Positions 33,560 to 42,033 of a stretch of 64,000 nucleotides of DNA are shown here, in pieces; the stretch's first letter is position 1; the number at the start of each line of letters is the position of its first letter. The position numbers and the translations under genes were made by a program. The stretch is from Streptomyces venezuelae (GTDB lineage: Bacteria; Actinomycetota; Actinomycetes; Streptomycetales; Streptomycetaceae): contig NZ_CP029189.1 of assembly GCF_008642275.1 (NCBI RefSeq), positions 7,670,001 through 7,734,000 of the forward strand, read 5' to 3'. Under the pieces are notes generated by a model. It made no database searches. It was not told the origin of the DNA and worked only from the letters and a program-made list of their open reading frames with translations.

Positions 33560-33906
33560 GATGCGCTCCTCGAACATGCGGTGGGGGTGGGTACTGCCGT
33601 GACAGAACGCCGGCACCGTCCCCGGGCGCAGGTGCAGGTCCAGCGCCCGGGGACATCGCCGACTCCCCTGCAACGCACATGCCCGCCACCAGGACACGGC
33701 CCTTCCCCCAGTCGGGTGGACCGCACAGACGGAGCCGACGACCGGCGCAGCCGCTCGGCACCTGTCCGATCGGCAATGGCGGGCGATCCTGGATGCCTGG
33801 CGCCCGCCGCACCGGCCCGGTGACCGGGCCGGTCCTGCCTTGTGGGACCTGCTGTGGCTGGCGGCGGCCGAGCCGGCGCTGCGCACGCTCTGTCCGTGGA
33901 GGAGCG
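33560..33906. other. Spacer upstream of the chaplin gene; possible gene remnant
   Basis: A 347-bp stretch. The right half has an open frame on the top strand reading LSDRQWRAILDAW and later LWDLLWLAAAEPALRTLCPW, which faintly recalls the N-terminus of IS5/IS4-type transposases but is far too short to call. The left half should hold the chaplin promoter; no confident hexamers were found. Confidence 0.35.
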
Positions 33907-34308
33907 TCAGGTGGCGAGCGTGGCCACGGGCTCCAGGCCGTAGGTGCGCGCGTAGCCGTTCTCCGTGCCCACGAGCAGGTCCACGACTTCGAAGTAGCGG
34001 TCCCAGAAGGGGGTTTCACGCAGCGCGTCGATCAGCAGCCGGTAGGCGTCGTGGTCGTCCGCCTCCCAGACCCAGATGTCCGTGACCCGCGCCGAGTAGA
34101 ACTCCGTGTCGTAGAAACGGGAGCGGACGCCGCGGGTGCGGGCCTCGATCACCGGGACGACGTGGGCGGTGAAGACCCGGACGCGTTCGGCCACGGTCAT
34201 CGCCAGCCACTCGGGGGTGGTCTTGACCAGCATGAACGCGGTGACAGGCGGCTCGGTTCGGTCAGTTCGGTCAGTTCGGTCAGTCAGGTCGGACCGGTCA
34301 GCGGGCAT
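33907..34308 (-). CDS. Darcynin-family protein
   Basis: A 133-residue soluble protein matching the darcynin family: [11 protein letters not shown] near residue 27 and [22 protein letters not shown] near 60-82. The biochemical role of the family is unknown. ATG 34308 is supported by GGAGG 6 bases upstream and overlaps the end of the NmrA-like gene by 11 bases, so the two are an operon. The N-terminal 20 residues include a TDR-TDR-TDR repeat encoded by a 9-bp DNA repeat. Confidence 0.85.
   Translation of the reverse strand: MPADRSDLTDRTDRTDRTEPPVTAFMLVKTTPEWLAMTVAERVRVFTAHVVPVIEARTRGVRSRFYDTEFYSARVTDIWVWEADDHDAYRLLIDALRETPFWDRYFEVVDLLVGTENGYARTYGLEPVATLAT
34257..34283. repeat. 9-bp tandem repeat, three units
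   Basis: The unit TTCGGTCAG occurs three times without a mismatch and encodes three TDR units in the darcynin-family gene on the other strand. A change in copy number would keep the reading frame. Confidence 0.85.
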
Positions 34309-35215
34309 CGACGGCCTCCGTCGCGCCGAGGACGGCCGGGCGCAGGGTCTGCGCGCACCACTGCGCGAACCCGGTCGCCTCCCTCGCCCGGGGCGAGCGT
34401 CCGGCACCCGAGTCCAGGCCCTCGTCCTTGGCGCGCTTCATGTCGACCATGCCCTCGACGAACGCCTCGTGCAGGCCGTGACCGAGCAGGGTGGACCGCA
34501 ACTCGTCGAGCGGCTGGTACCGGTAGCGGACCGGGCGACCCAGCTCCTCGGTCATCATGCGGGCCAGGTCGTCGGGTGACAGATCCTGCGGGCCGAGGAC
34601 CGGGACACTGTCGACGCCGGTCCAGGAACGGTCCAGCAGCAACCCGGCCGCGGCCGCGGCGATGTCGGAAACGGCGACCATCGGGGCCGGACGGTCCGCG
34701 GCGACGTTGTCGGCGAAGACGCCGTCCTCGCGGATCGAGCCGGCCTCCTCCAGCAGGTTCTCGAAGAAGGACGCGCAGGCCAGGGCACGGTAGGCGACGC
34801 CGGAACAGGCGATCAGGTCGTCCATGGCCAGGGAAGCGGTGACCAGTCCGGCCCGGGCGGCCTGCGCGGTGCCGCGGCCGAGTGCCGAAACGCCGACGAC
34901 ACGGCCGACCCCGAGCGCGGCGAACGCCCGCGCCGCGGGCCGGGTGAAACCGCTGTACGCCTCGTCGGGGGTGACCGAGGCGTCCGGCGGCACCAGCCAG
35001 AAGACGGCGTCGGCCCCGGTGAAGGCGCGCTCGACGGTCCCGGCGTCGCCGTGCGAGCCGGTGACCACCTCGACCCGTCCGCGCACGGCCTCGGGGAGCC
35101 GGTCAGGATCCCGGACCACGACACGCAACTGCTCTCCGTGTGCGGGTGCGGCCTCGACCAGCAGCGACAGGAGCCGCCGGCCGATGTTCCCGGTGGGGGC
35201 GGTGATGACGATCAT
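34298..35215 (-). CDS. NmrA-like NAD(P)-binding reductase
   Basis: A 305-residue atypical short-chain dehydrogenase. The Rossmann motif [12 protein letters not shown] is near residue 5, and the VVRDPDRL strand suggests NADP binding. There is no YxxxK active site, as in NmrA and quinone-reductase (QOR2-like) members that sense or reduce small molecules. ATG 35215 has GAGG 6 bases upstream. It is divergent from a LysR regulator and co-transcribed with the darcynin-family gene, so it is probably controlled by that regulator. Confidence 0.9.
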   Translation of the reverse strand: MIVITAPTGNIGRRLLSLLVEAAPAHGEQLRVVVRDPDRLPEAVRGRVEVVTGSHGDAGTVERAFTGADAVFWLVPPDASVTPDEAYSGFTRPAARAFAALGVGRVVGVSALGRGTAQAARAGLVTASLAMDDLIACSGVAYRALACASFFENLLEEAGSIREDGVFADNVAADRPAPMVAVSDIAAAAAGLLLDRSWTGVDSVPVLGPQDLSPDDLARMMTEELGRPVRYRYQPLDELRSTLLGHGLHEAFVEGMVDMKRAKDEGLDSGAGRSPRAREATGFAQWCAQTLRPAVLGATEAVDAR

Positions 35216-35321
35216 GAAAACCTCGTGGTCTTTGTCGGATCGGTACGTCCCCTTCATCGTGCGGACGCCACCATCGTTGCCACAATGGGAACTTCAGCAA
35301 TCAATCATTGCCAGGAACGGA
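35216..35321. promoter_or_regulatory. Divergent promoter, likely LysR binding region
   Basis: A 106-bp spacer between the NmrA-like gene and the LysR gene. The dyad CAATCAATCATTG (35298-35310; CAAT/ATTG arms) and the flanking TTGC...GCAA words (35277-35299) are the best operator candidates for a LysR-type protein. The region is clearly lower in GC than its flanks. Confidence 0.5.
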
Positions 35322-36272
35322 ATGACACTGGTGAGCAGCCCAGCCCCGAACCTCGACGCCAACCTCGCCGTCGCCCTCGACGCCCTGCTGACCGAGCAGA
35401 GCGTCACCCGCGCCGCCGCGCGGCTGCGCACCTCCCCGGCGGCCATGAGCCGCACCCTGGCCCGGCTGCGCCGGGTGCTCCAGGACCCGCTGCTCGTGCG
35501 GGCAGGACAGGCGATGGTGCCCACACCACGCGCCGAGGCACTGCGGGACGAGGCCGCCGCCGTCGTACGCCGGCTGGAAGGACTGCTCACCCCGAGCAGC
35601 GGGACGGATCCCTCCGCACTGCGGCGCACCTTCACCGTCCAGGCCTCGGACCTGGTCGGCGCGGCGCTGGCACCGGGACTGCTCGACCTGGCCCGGCGCC
35701 GGGCGCCGGGCGTCTCGCTGCGGGTGCTGGCCGAGGAGTGGGAAGCGGGCCCGGCACTGCGCGAGGGCCGGATCGACCTGGAGATCGGGGCCATCGACCA
35801 CGTCGACCCGGAGACCCGCGTCGAAGAGCTGGTCACGCTGCGGATGGCGGCCGGCGTCAGGGCCGGGCATCCACTCGCGGAAGGAATCCTGACCCCCGCC
35901 CGACTGGCCGCAGCCGAGCACGTGGCGGTCAGCCGCCGGGGCCGCTTCACGGGCCCGTTGGACACGGCCCTGGCCGAGCAAGGGCTCAGCCGGCGCGTCA
36001 GCGCCGTACTTCCCGGACACCTGGCCGCGATGGCACTGGCCGCGGCCGCCGACGTGGTCTGCCTGGTGCCCACCGCGCTGCCGGGCCGGCCCCCCTCGGC
36101 ACTCGGCGACGCGGCGCACGCGATGGGGCTGCGCCTGCTGGACATCCCGCTGCCCCTGCCACCGCTGACGATCGGCATGGCCTGGCACCCGCGCCACGCC
36201 GCCGACGGGGCCCACCAGTGGCTCCGTGGCGCCGTGCGCCGCGTACTCCGTCCAGGGGCCCGGGAGGAATGA
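35322..36272 (+). CDS. LysR-family transcriptional regulator
   Basis: A 316-residue regulator. The N-terminal winged helix reads ALLTEQSVTRAAARLRTSPAAMSRTLARLRRVLQ in overlapping view (residues 20-55), then a substrate-binding domain. AGGA lies 5 bases before ATG 35322; GTG 35331 is an alternative. It is divergent from the NmrA-like gene, the usual LysR arrangement, so it probably controls that gene pair and itself. Confidence 0.93.
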   Translation: MTLVSSPAPNLDANLAVALDALLTEQSVTRAAARLRTSPAAMSRTLARLRRVLQDPLLVRAGQAMVPTPRAEALRDEAAAVVRRLEGLLTPSSGTDPSALRRTFTVQASDLVGAALAPGLLDLARRRAPGVSLRVLAEEWEAGPALREGRIDLEIGAIDHVDPETRVEELVTLRMAAGVRAGHPLAEGILTPARLAAAEHVAVSRRGRFTGPLDTALAEQGLSRRVSAVLPGHLAAMALAAAADVVCLVPTALPGRPPSALGDAAHAMGLRLLDIPLPLPPLTIGMAWHPRHAADGAHQWLRGAVRRVLRPGAREE

Positions 36273-36325
36273 CACGAAACGGGCCCGGGCCCGGGGCACC
36301 GGGCCACCGCGCTCCGCTGGTTCGG

Positions 36326-36350
36326 GGTGACGCCCACGGGCGGCGTCACC
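36326..36350. terminator. Hairpin between convergent LysR and sigma-factor genes
   Basis: GGTGACGCC (36326-36334) pairs with GGCGTCACC (36342-36350) over 7 bases. It overlaps the stop codon of the leftward sigma-factor gene. Confidence 0.55.
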
Positions 36351-37986
36351 TCAGGGCGAAGAGCATGTTCACCGAGTTGTAGTAGTTGGGCAGGTGCACC
36401 ATCTCCGAACCCGGACGCGGCGGGTCGGCCTTCGGCCAGTTCCGAGGGCCCAGCAGGTGGTCGGAGTAGTCACTGCGCGGGGCCTTCGGAACGAACCAGA
36501 CACGGTACGCGCCGGGCCGCGCGTCCGGCTCGAAGCGCCAGAGCTGCGTCACCCGGTCCCCGCCGCTCCGGCAGGTACGCAGGACGACCGCGGCGAGGTT
36601 CCCGCCGCTCGTGGTTCCTTCGAGGCACGTGCCGGTGTCCGTGTTGCGGAGTTGGTACGTGTTCTGCTGGGCCGGCAGCTGCTGCCATCCCTGGCCGGCC
36701 TTCCCCGTGCACTTCTGCAGCTGCACGGGGCCGCCGGAACCCGGGCCGCCCAGGCCGACGCACAGCCCGGAGGCCACGTTGACCAGGGCGGCGCCGGCGT
36801 GATCCGGCGAGGGCGACGCGGAGGGCGGCACGGCGGAAGCGGAGGCCGAGGCGGAGCCGGACGGGGAAGCGGAAGGGAGCGATGTGGCCGGGGCCTCGGC
36901 AAAAGCCGCCGGCCCGATCGCCACGACCGGTGCGACTTCCGGGAGCGGCCCGCCCGGGGCCGCGGGCGGGCCGGAGGGAGCCACGGCCCGGACGGAGCCG
37001 TCGCCGTCGGAGTCGGAGTCGGCCGGCAGCAGGACGGCCACCGTGGCCGCCGTACTCACCACGGCTGCCGCGACGGCCCATTTCGCGGCGCCGGCCTTGG
37101 ATCCGGCGAGCTGCGTCCCGCTCAGGGCGGACGAGGCCAGCTGCACGCCGCCCCCACCCAGAGCCGAGAGGAAGGACGCGGGGTTCCACAGCAGGATTCC
37201 GCCCAGCAGCAGCACGCCCAGACGGCCATTGACATCGCGCAGGTCGCGCTCGGCCCGGGCGCAGCCCTCGCACCCCTGGAGATGGCGGCCCAGGTCCCGG
37301 GTGAGGCGCCGGCCCGGCCGGCGCAGCCTGGCGGCGATCTGCCCCCCGTAGTGCTTGCACTCGTCGCTCGCGGCCTGGTCCAGGTGAGCGCGCAAGTAGG
37401 CCTCCCGCAGGCCTTCCCGCGCCCGCGCGACCAGCGAGCCGACGCCGCCCGCGGATATCCCCAGACGCGCCGCGGTCTCGGCCGCCGGCTCGGTCTCGAC
37501 GACCGAATGCCACAGCACGGCCTGCCAGCGCTCCGGCAGCGACCGGTAGGCACGCAGGACCAGCGCCCCCTCCTCCGCCGAGAACACGGCGTCCTCGGTG
37601 TCCTGTCCGTCCGCGAGCTGGGCGGCCCATGCCTCGAAGTCGTCGGAGAGCCTCGTACGGTCGGCATCCCGCGCCCACACCGTCGCCAGACGACGCACAC
37701 AGGTCAGCAGGTACGGCCGCCAGGCGTACTCAGGACCGGCACCCCAGGCGATGGCCCGGTAGGTACGGGCGAAGGCCTCTGCGGCGAGGTCCTGGGCGGT
37801 GGACTGGTCCCGGCAGCACGTGCGGGCGTAGGCGAGCACCGAGGAATGGTGACGGGCGAACACCTCGTCCATCACGTCGCTGACCGCCGCGTCGGACTGC
37901 GGGGCGTGCCCGCGAAGCAAGGCACAGAGTTCCCCGTCACTGAGGCTTCGCAGATGCTGCTGACGGGCCGTACCCGATGTACTCAA
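36346..37986 (-). CDS. Sigma-70 family factor fused to zinc anti-sigma, membrane segments and ricin lectin
   Basis: A 546-residue fusion. Residues 35-105 look like sigma region 2 and 140-198 like region 4 (LPERWQAVLWH, then an HTH). Next comes a zinc-finger segment with Cys210, His235, Cys239 and Cys242 (HxxxCxxC), as in ZAS anti-sigma factors. Hydrophobic stretches at about 256-276 and 301-320 follow, then an Asp/Pro/Ser/Ala-rich stalk. A ricin-type beta-trefoil lies at about 398-546 with QGWQQL and QLW motifs. The lectin is presumably outside the cell and senses glycan, while the sigma part is inside. TTG 37986 has GGAG 6 bases upstream; GTG 37989 is the alternative. Confidence 0.85.
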   Translation of the reverse strand: MSTSGTARQQHLRSLSDGELCALLRGHAPQSDAAVSDVMDEVFARHHSSVLAYARTCCRDQSTAQDLAAEAFARTYRAIAWGAGPEYAWRPYLLTCVRRLATVWARDADRTRLSDDFEAWAAQLADGQDTEDAVFSAEEGALVLRAYRSLPERWQAVLWHSVVETEPAAETAARLGISAGGVGSLVARAREGLREAYLRAHLDQAASDECKHYGGQIAARLRRPGRRLTRDLGRHLQGCEGCARAERDLRDVNGRLGVLLLGGILLWNPASFLSALGGGGVQLASSALSGTQLAGSKAGAAKWAVAAAVVSTAATVAVLLPADSDSDGDGSVRAVAPSGPPAAPGGPLPEVAPVVAIGPAAFAEAPATSLPSASPSGSASASASAVPPSASPSPDHAGAALVNVASGLCVGLGGPGSGGPVQLQKCTGKAGQGWQQLPAQQNTYQLRNTDTGTCLEGTTSGGNLAAVVLRTCRSGGDRVTQLWRFEPDARPGAYRVWFVPKAPRSDYSDHLLGPRNWPKADPPRPGSEMVHLPNYYNSVNMLFALR

Positions 37987-38411
37987 CACGTGCTCCCGTG
38001 TGGCTTGCTGATGACCCGGCCGTCGGTTCCGGGCACATCCGTCATGAGGGGTGCGACGCTGCGCCCGTTCGGAATTCGCGCCAGTGTGCACCCTTGCAGA
38101 GCCGCAAGCAAACCCGTCCCCACCTGCACCCCGGCCTGCGGAATGGCCGCTACCGCCAGCTGCCTGCGCGCTCCCGCGCCCGGCGGATCCCGGTGTAGCG
38201 GGCCGGCGGGCGCCGTAGATCGGCCACGACCACCGACGACGGGGGTCCGACTCCCGCGACACCGGCGAACGGGACGCGGAGCGCCGTTGCTCACCCAAGT
38301 GACAACTTCGCTGCGCAGGTGACGACTTCGTCACACAGGTCCGCGGCGGTGGCGTACGGTGTGAAGCCGGGCGGGCCTGCCCGTGGAACGGCCGACGGGA
38401 GGCCGGACCCC
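37987..38411. promoter_or_regulatory. Regulatory spacer upstream of the sigma-ricin gene with 20-bp direct repeats
   Basis: A 425-bp region without a convincing gene. Two imperfect 20-bp direct repeats, 15 of 20 identical, lie at 38299-38318 and 38319-38338. The second contains the perfect dyad GTGACGACTTCGTCAC (38319-38334). They could be an operator for the leftward sigma-ricin gene or part of the end of the preceding small gene. Confidence 0.45.
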
Positions 38412-38612
38412 TCAGCCGCGGTGGAACAGGTCACCGGCGCACAGCGGATCCCCACCGCCCCACGACGGGCCCGGGCGGGGGACTTCACGGCCCTGGGCGA
38501 TCCACTGTCGCTCGACGTCGTCGTAGATCGGTGTGTCGGGTGCCTGCCGGAACTCGTCGGCCCGCCGGGCGAAGCCGGACCAGGACGGAGGCGAAACGGT
38601 TCTCTGCTCCAT
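38412..38612 (-). CDS. Small hypothetical protein
   Basis: A 66-residue protein starting MEQRTVSPPSWSGFARRADE and ending LFHRG. Third codon positions are about 83% G/C, better than in the opposing frame, and the central APDTPIYDDVERQW segment looks like a real short protein of a type common in streptomycetes. The ribosome site is weak and the start could lie further upstream in the same frame (up to 38909). Function unknown. Confidence 0.45.
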   Translation of the reverse strand: MEQRTVSPPSWSGFARRADEFRQAPDTPIYDDVERQWIAQGREVPRPGPSWGGGDPLCAGDLFHRG

Positions 38613-38907
38613 GTCCAGGTCAACGAGAGCGCCTTGCCCGATGTGGCGGTGCGTGACCGTTTCGTCATGAACGGTCTGCGGAGCCGTCCGAATGAGGCGG
38701 GCCCCGCGCCGGCCGGGCCGATGCCGTCCCCTTCGTCCGGGCCGACCGGCCCCTTCAGCGCGGGGGACGACACCCGGCGGACGTCCCGCCCGTCCTGACC
38801 TCGGGAAACGAGCGTGACGCGCCCGGACCTGCTGACGTAGGTTCCAGTCGGGACCGCCCTGTCCGGCGCGCCCTTCCGTCTGCCGCACCCACGGGGGTTC
38901 CTTCAGC

Positions 38908-39666
38908 ATGTCCGCGACTCCGGCCGATCAGCCGGCCCCGTCTTCCTTCCCGTCCTCTCTCCCGCCCTCCTCCCCTTACGCCGCGCCCGACGTGAAGGGG
39001 ACACGGCTGCGTGCGCCCGTGGGCCTGGCCATCGCGCTGACCGTGCTGTTCGCACTGGTCATCGGATTCGACGTCTTCGCCGCGTACGCCGACTGGCACA
39101 CCCGCTCCCTCATGCAGCGGCTGTTGGCGGATTCCGCCGCGGTCGGCGTTGCCGAGCTGGACCAGGCCGACCGTCTCGCGGGCAGGGCCGGCATGTTCCA
39201 GGGCCAGCTCGCCATCGTGACCGGCATCGTGTTCATCGTCTGGTTCCACCGGGTCCGTACGAACGCCGAGGTGTTCGCCCCGGGCGCGGACCGGCTCCCG
39301 CACGGCTGGGCCATCGGCGCCTGGTTCGTACCGCTCGCCAACCTCCTGCTGCCGTACCGGATCGCCATGGCCACCTGGGTTTCCAGCACGCCCCCCGGAG
39401 CCGACGGACGCCACCGGCGGTTCCGGCTGACGCTGGTCACCCTCTGGTGGGCCACCTTCGTACTGGCCAAGATCCTGGCTTGGTACGGGGGCATGACCTA
39501 CGGCCGTGCCGAGACGACCGAGGCGGTGCGTGACGCCGCCACGACGATCCTGGCCGGTGACGTCCTCGACATCGTCGCCGCCGTCTTCGCGGTGCTCTTC
39601 GTCCGCAGGCTGACGGCCATGCAGCACGCCAGGGCCGCTGGGGGGCCCGTCGTCGCGGCGGTGTAG
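38908..39666 (+). CDS. DUF4328 membrane protein
   Basis: A 252-residue protein. A Ser/Pro-rich cytoplasmic head of about 30 residues is followed by about five spans. The DUF4328 hallmark is clear: FIVWFHRVRTNAEVF near residue 110 and GWAIGAWFVPLANLLLPYRI near 132-151. The family is abundant in actinomycetes and has no known function. The ATG lacks a strong ribosome site. Confidence 0.9.
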   Translation: MSATPADQPAPSSFPSSLPPSSPYAAPDVKGTRLRAPVGLAIALTVLFALVIGFDVFAAYADWHTRSLMQRLLADSAAVGVAELDQADRLAGRAGMFQGQLAIVTGIVFIVWFHRVRTNAEVFAPGADRLPHGWAIGAWFVPLANLLLPYRIAMATWVSSTPPGADGRHRRFRLTLVTLWWATFVLAKILAWYGGMTYGRAETTEAVRDAATTILAGDVLDIVAAVFAVLFVRRLTAMQHARAAGGPVVAAV

Positions 39667-39819
39667 CGGGCCACCGGGCAGGCTGGGCGGTCCACCCGCC
39701 CCGTCACCCCGCCGCCCCCGCCCCGTCGGTGGCAGGGGAGACGCCGGCCCTGTGACGACACATGACGAGAACCCGACACCCGGTCAGGCCGTGGGCGGCC
39801 GCTGCCCGATCCGCGTTCC

Positions 39820-40337
39820 ATGATCGAGGGCACCGACTGGGCAGCGCTGGAACACGCCTGCGGAGCCGCACAGGACACGCCGCTCCGGCTGGCCCGGCTC
39901 CTGGACGAGGACCCGGACGTCCAGGCGGAAGCGCTGGGCATGCTGCGGATCCTCCGGCAGCTGGCCGCAGGGAGCGCCGATCGGCGCGAACGCGCAGCCG
40001 TGATCCTGACCGCCGGTGTCCGGGGCGGGAACACCACCCGCTGGCCCGCCGGCCCCGACCCCGCCATCCGGACCTGCGCCGCCCTTTCACCCGCATGCGC
40101 CGGCAACACCACGGCGAAGCGGACGATCCTCCAGGCCCTGCCGCGGCGTTTCCCTCCGGGGACGACCAGGGTGCCGGATTCACTCCCGCCCGGCACCGCT
40201 ACCGGGAGGCCCTCGCCCACCATGACGTGTGCTGGCGGTACACCCACCTCGTCACCTCGTGGTTCGCCGATCTCGGTCTCCCCGCGGACCGGGACGGCAT
40301 CAGGGCACTCCTGGCCCCCGGCAGCGCCCCCCGGTAG
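39820..40337 (+). pseudogene. Frameshifted remnant of a conserved actinobacterial protein
   Basis: The start MIEGTDWAALEHACG, followed by TPLRLARLLDEDPDVQAEAL, looks like the N-terminus of a common HEAT-like streptomycete protein. That frame soon degenerates. From about 40140 a different frame gives a convincing C-terminal piece ending YTHLVTSWFADLGLPADRDGIRALL before a TAG at 40337. The two pieces are in different frames, so at least one frameshift or deletion has occurred; they may also come from two genes. Confidence 0.5.
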
Positions 40338-40350
40338 GGAGCCGGACCGG

Positions 40351-40794
40351 TCAGGAGGAGGCGTCCTCCTCCAGGTCCCGGACGGCTTGCGTGAGCGTGC
40401 GCAGCAGTGCTCGGGCGGCGGCGATGTCGGCCTCGGGAATCCGGGTGGTGATGCGCCGGTGTGACGCGCGCGCCTGCTCGGTGATGGCTTCCAGCACCGT
40501 GCGCCCGTCGGCCGTCAGGGTGAGCAGGGGAGAGGTGCGGTGATCGGGATTGGGCACGAGATCGGCCAGCCCGTCCTTGGCGAGGTCGTTGGCGATCCGC
40601 TGGACGTTCTGGCGGGCCACTCCGAGCCGCCGTGCCGCGCTGGGCACGCTCATGGGCTGCTCGGAGACCACGCTGAGAACCTGCCACCGGGCCTGGGTCT
40701 GGCCGTGAGCCGCCGCGATGGCCTCGCCGGACCGGCGCAGGGCTCCGGCTGCCTCGAAGACGTCGGCGACCAGCAGGGCCATCTCGTCGGACAT
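40351..40794 (-). CDS. MarR-family transcriptional regulator
   Basis: A 147-residue winged-helix regulator. The DNA-binding part spans about residues 35-100 (MSVPSAARRLGVARQNVQRIANDL and the wing PNPDHRTSPLLTLT, in overlapping view), flanked by dimerisation helices. GGAGG lies 7 bases before the ATG. It is divergent from a DUF1398 gene across a spacer with a clear inverted repeat, so it probably represses both. Confidence 0.93.
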   Translation of the reverse strand: MSDEMALLVADVFEAAGALRRSGEAIAAAHGQTQARWQVLSVVSEQPMSVPSAARRLGVARQNVQRIANDLAKDGLADLVPNPDHRTSPLLTLTADGRTVLEAITEQARASHRRITTRIPEADIAAARALLRTLTQAVRDLEEDASS

Positions 40795-40906
40795 GCCGAC
40801 ACCTCCAGATTGACAACATGATGTCTAGATGGGACGTTGTTGTCATCTTAGCAAGGTTGTCCTGCCCTGGGGACAGGGCACGGGCACGTCCCTCAAGGAG
40901 CACCCG
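40795..40906. promoter_or_regulatory. Divergent promoter with MarR operator
   Basis: TGACAACA (40811-40818) and TGTTGTCA (40838-40845) form a perfect 8-bp inverted repeat around 19 bases. The left arm overlaps a TTGACA -35 box (40810-40815) for the rightward gene, and an ACATGATGT dyad overlaps the inner edge of the left arm. MarR binding there would block transcription. Confidence 0.65.
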
Positions 40907-41320
40907 ATGAGCAACGCGATCGAGAACCTGAAGGCCGCGCAGGAGCGGGCGGCGGCCGTCCGGCCCCGCGTCGGCGGATTCCCGTACCTCGCCGAGGCCC
41001 TGCGCCAGGCGGGAGTGCGTACCTACCACTGCACCGTGCCGGCCGGAACGAGCGTCTACGTCACCGACTCCGGCCCCGTGGTCACCCAGGGCGAGCCGAT
41101 CGTGGACGGCACGCAGGACATCGCCCCCTGGGACGAGGAAGCCCTCGTCAAGGCACTTCGCACGGACCAGGCGGGGGAGAGCACCTACCCGGAGTTCGTG
41201 AGCGGCTGCTGGAACGCGGGCGTCCTGCACTACGAGGTCGATCTCAAGGCCCGCACCTGCGTCTACCACGGCGCCCTGGGCGAGTCGTACACCGAGTCCT
41301 ACCCGCACGCCGACATCTGA
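40907..41320 (+). CDS. DUF1398 (YbcV-like) protein
   Basis: A 137-residue soluble protein matching DUF1398: RPRVGGFPYLAEALRQAGVR near residues 20-39, then a YHCTVPAGTSVYVT strand and a QAGESTYPEFVSGCW segment near residue 90. The family is widespread and uncharacterised, found in E. coli as YbcV/YbcW-type proteins. AAGGAG lies 7 bases before the ATG. It is divergent from, and probably repressed by, the MarR protein. Confidence 0.88.
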   Translation: MSNAIENLKAAQERAAAVRPRVGGFPYLAEALRQAGVRTYHCTVPAGTSVYVTDSGPVVTQGEPIVDGTQDIAPWDEEALVKALRTDQAGESTYPEFVSGCWNAGVLHYEVDLKARTCVYHGALGESYTESYPHADI

Positions 41321-41389
41321 GCCGCACGCCCGGCGAGTCCGGGCCGGCGCCCCGCCTGCCGGGGTGCGCCGCGTGCGGCCGGGGGAGTC

Positions 41390-41405
41390 TGAGTATGCGT
41401 ACTCA
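41390..41405. promoter_or_regulatory. 16-bp dyad TGAGTATGCGTACTCA
   Basis: Perfect TGAGTA/TACTCA arms around TGCG, 36 bases before the ATG of a membrane protein. It is a plausible operator or promoter element. A weak hairpin of GC-rich arms (about 41347-41371) just upstream may end the DUF1398 gene. Confidence 0.5.
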
Positions 41406-41441
41406 TGCCCCCGGGCCGGCCGGGCTGCGAACCTCGGCAAC

Positions 41442-41921
41442 ATGAAGAAGATCTACGGGGTGCTGGCGGGAAGCGCGGCCGCCGGTGCGGTCACGGGCTG
41501 GATGGCCAGGACGCTGTGGCTGTGGGCGATCGCGGAGGAGGAGCGCAGCTGCGCGGACAGCGTCACCCTCTGCTTCTCCCTGTACCCGCTCACAGGAATC
41601 GTCCTGTGGGTGCTCCTGGGCGTGCCGGTGCTCTGGCTGGCCCTGTGGATGATGGACGTACGGCCGTCGAAGACCATGGCGGTGGCGTCGTTCGCCCTCC
41701 AGTGGTTCATCGTCGCCGTTCTCGCCGGCCTCTCCCGGCACGATCTCCCCGAGTCCTCGGCCCTGACCGTCGGGGCCATGGCCGTGGGCCCGCCGCTGGT
41801 CGTGCTCTGCGCCGACCCCGCACGCCGCCGGTCCGCGCTGATCGCCCTGGGCCTTCTGGTGACGACGTCTCTCGCGCTCGTCTGGCTCTCCGTCCACACG
41901 ACGATCGGATACTTCCTCTAG
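41442..41921 (+). CDS. Four-span membrane protein of unknown function
   Basis: A 159-residue integral membrane protein starting MKKIYGVLAGSAAAGAV, with about five hydrophobic helices. Two cysteines in EERSCADSVTLCF lie in the first external loop. I do not recognise the family. The ribosome site is weak. The TGAGTATGCGTACTCA dyad lies just upstream, and a strong terminator follows 64 bases after the stop. Confidence 0.75.
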   Translation: MKKIYGVLAGSAAAGAVTGWMARTLWLWAIAEEERSCADSVTLCFSLYPLTGIVLWVLLGVPVLWLALWMMDVRPSKTMAVASFALQWFIVAVLAGLSRHDLPESSALTVGAMAVGPPLVVLCADPARRRSALIALGLLVTTSLALVWLSVHTTIGYFL

Positions 41922-41985
41922 GCCGCCCCTTCCCAGGGCGCTGCAGGGGCGGCCGTACCCGCGGGAGCGGCTACGGGTACGGGCC

Positions 41986-42020
41986 GGTGGCCTGCCGGGA
42001 GACTGTTCCGGCAGGCCACC
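41986..42020. terminator. Bidirectional intrinsic terminator
   Basis: GGTGGCCTGCCGG (41986-41998) pairs perfectly with CCGGCAGGCCACC (42008-42020) over a 9-base loop, between the membrane protein gene and the convergent TPR gene. Confidence 0.8.
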
Positions 42021-42033
42021 ACCGCACAGCGGG

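Noticed and set aside
33720..33906. Transposase-like words (LSDRQWRAILDAW, LWDLLWLAA) in the spacer beyond the chaplin gene
   Set aside because: Too short, no inverted repeats or DDE motif, and similarity is only impressionistic; kept as a spacer note.
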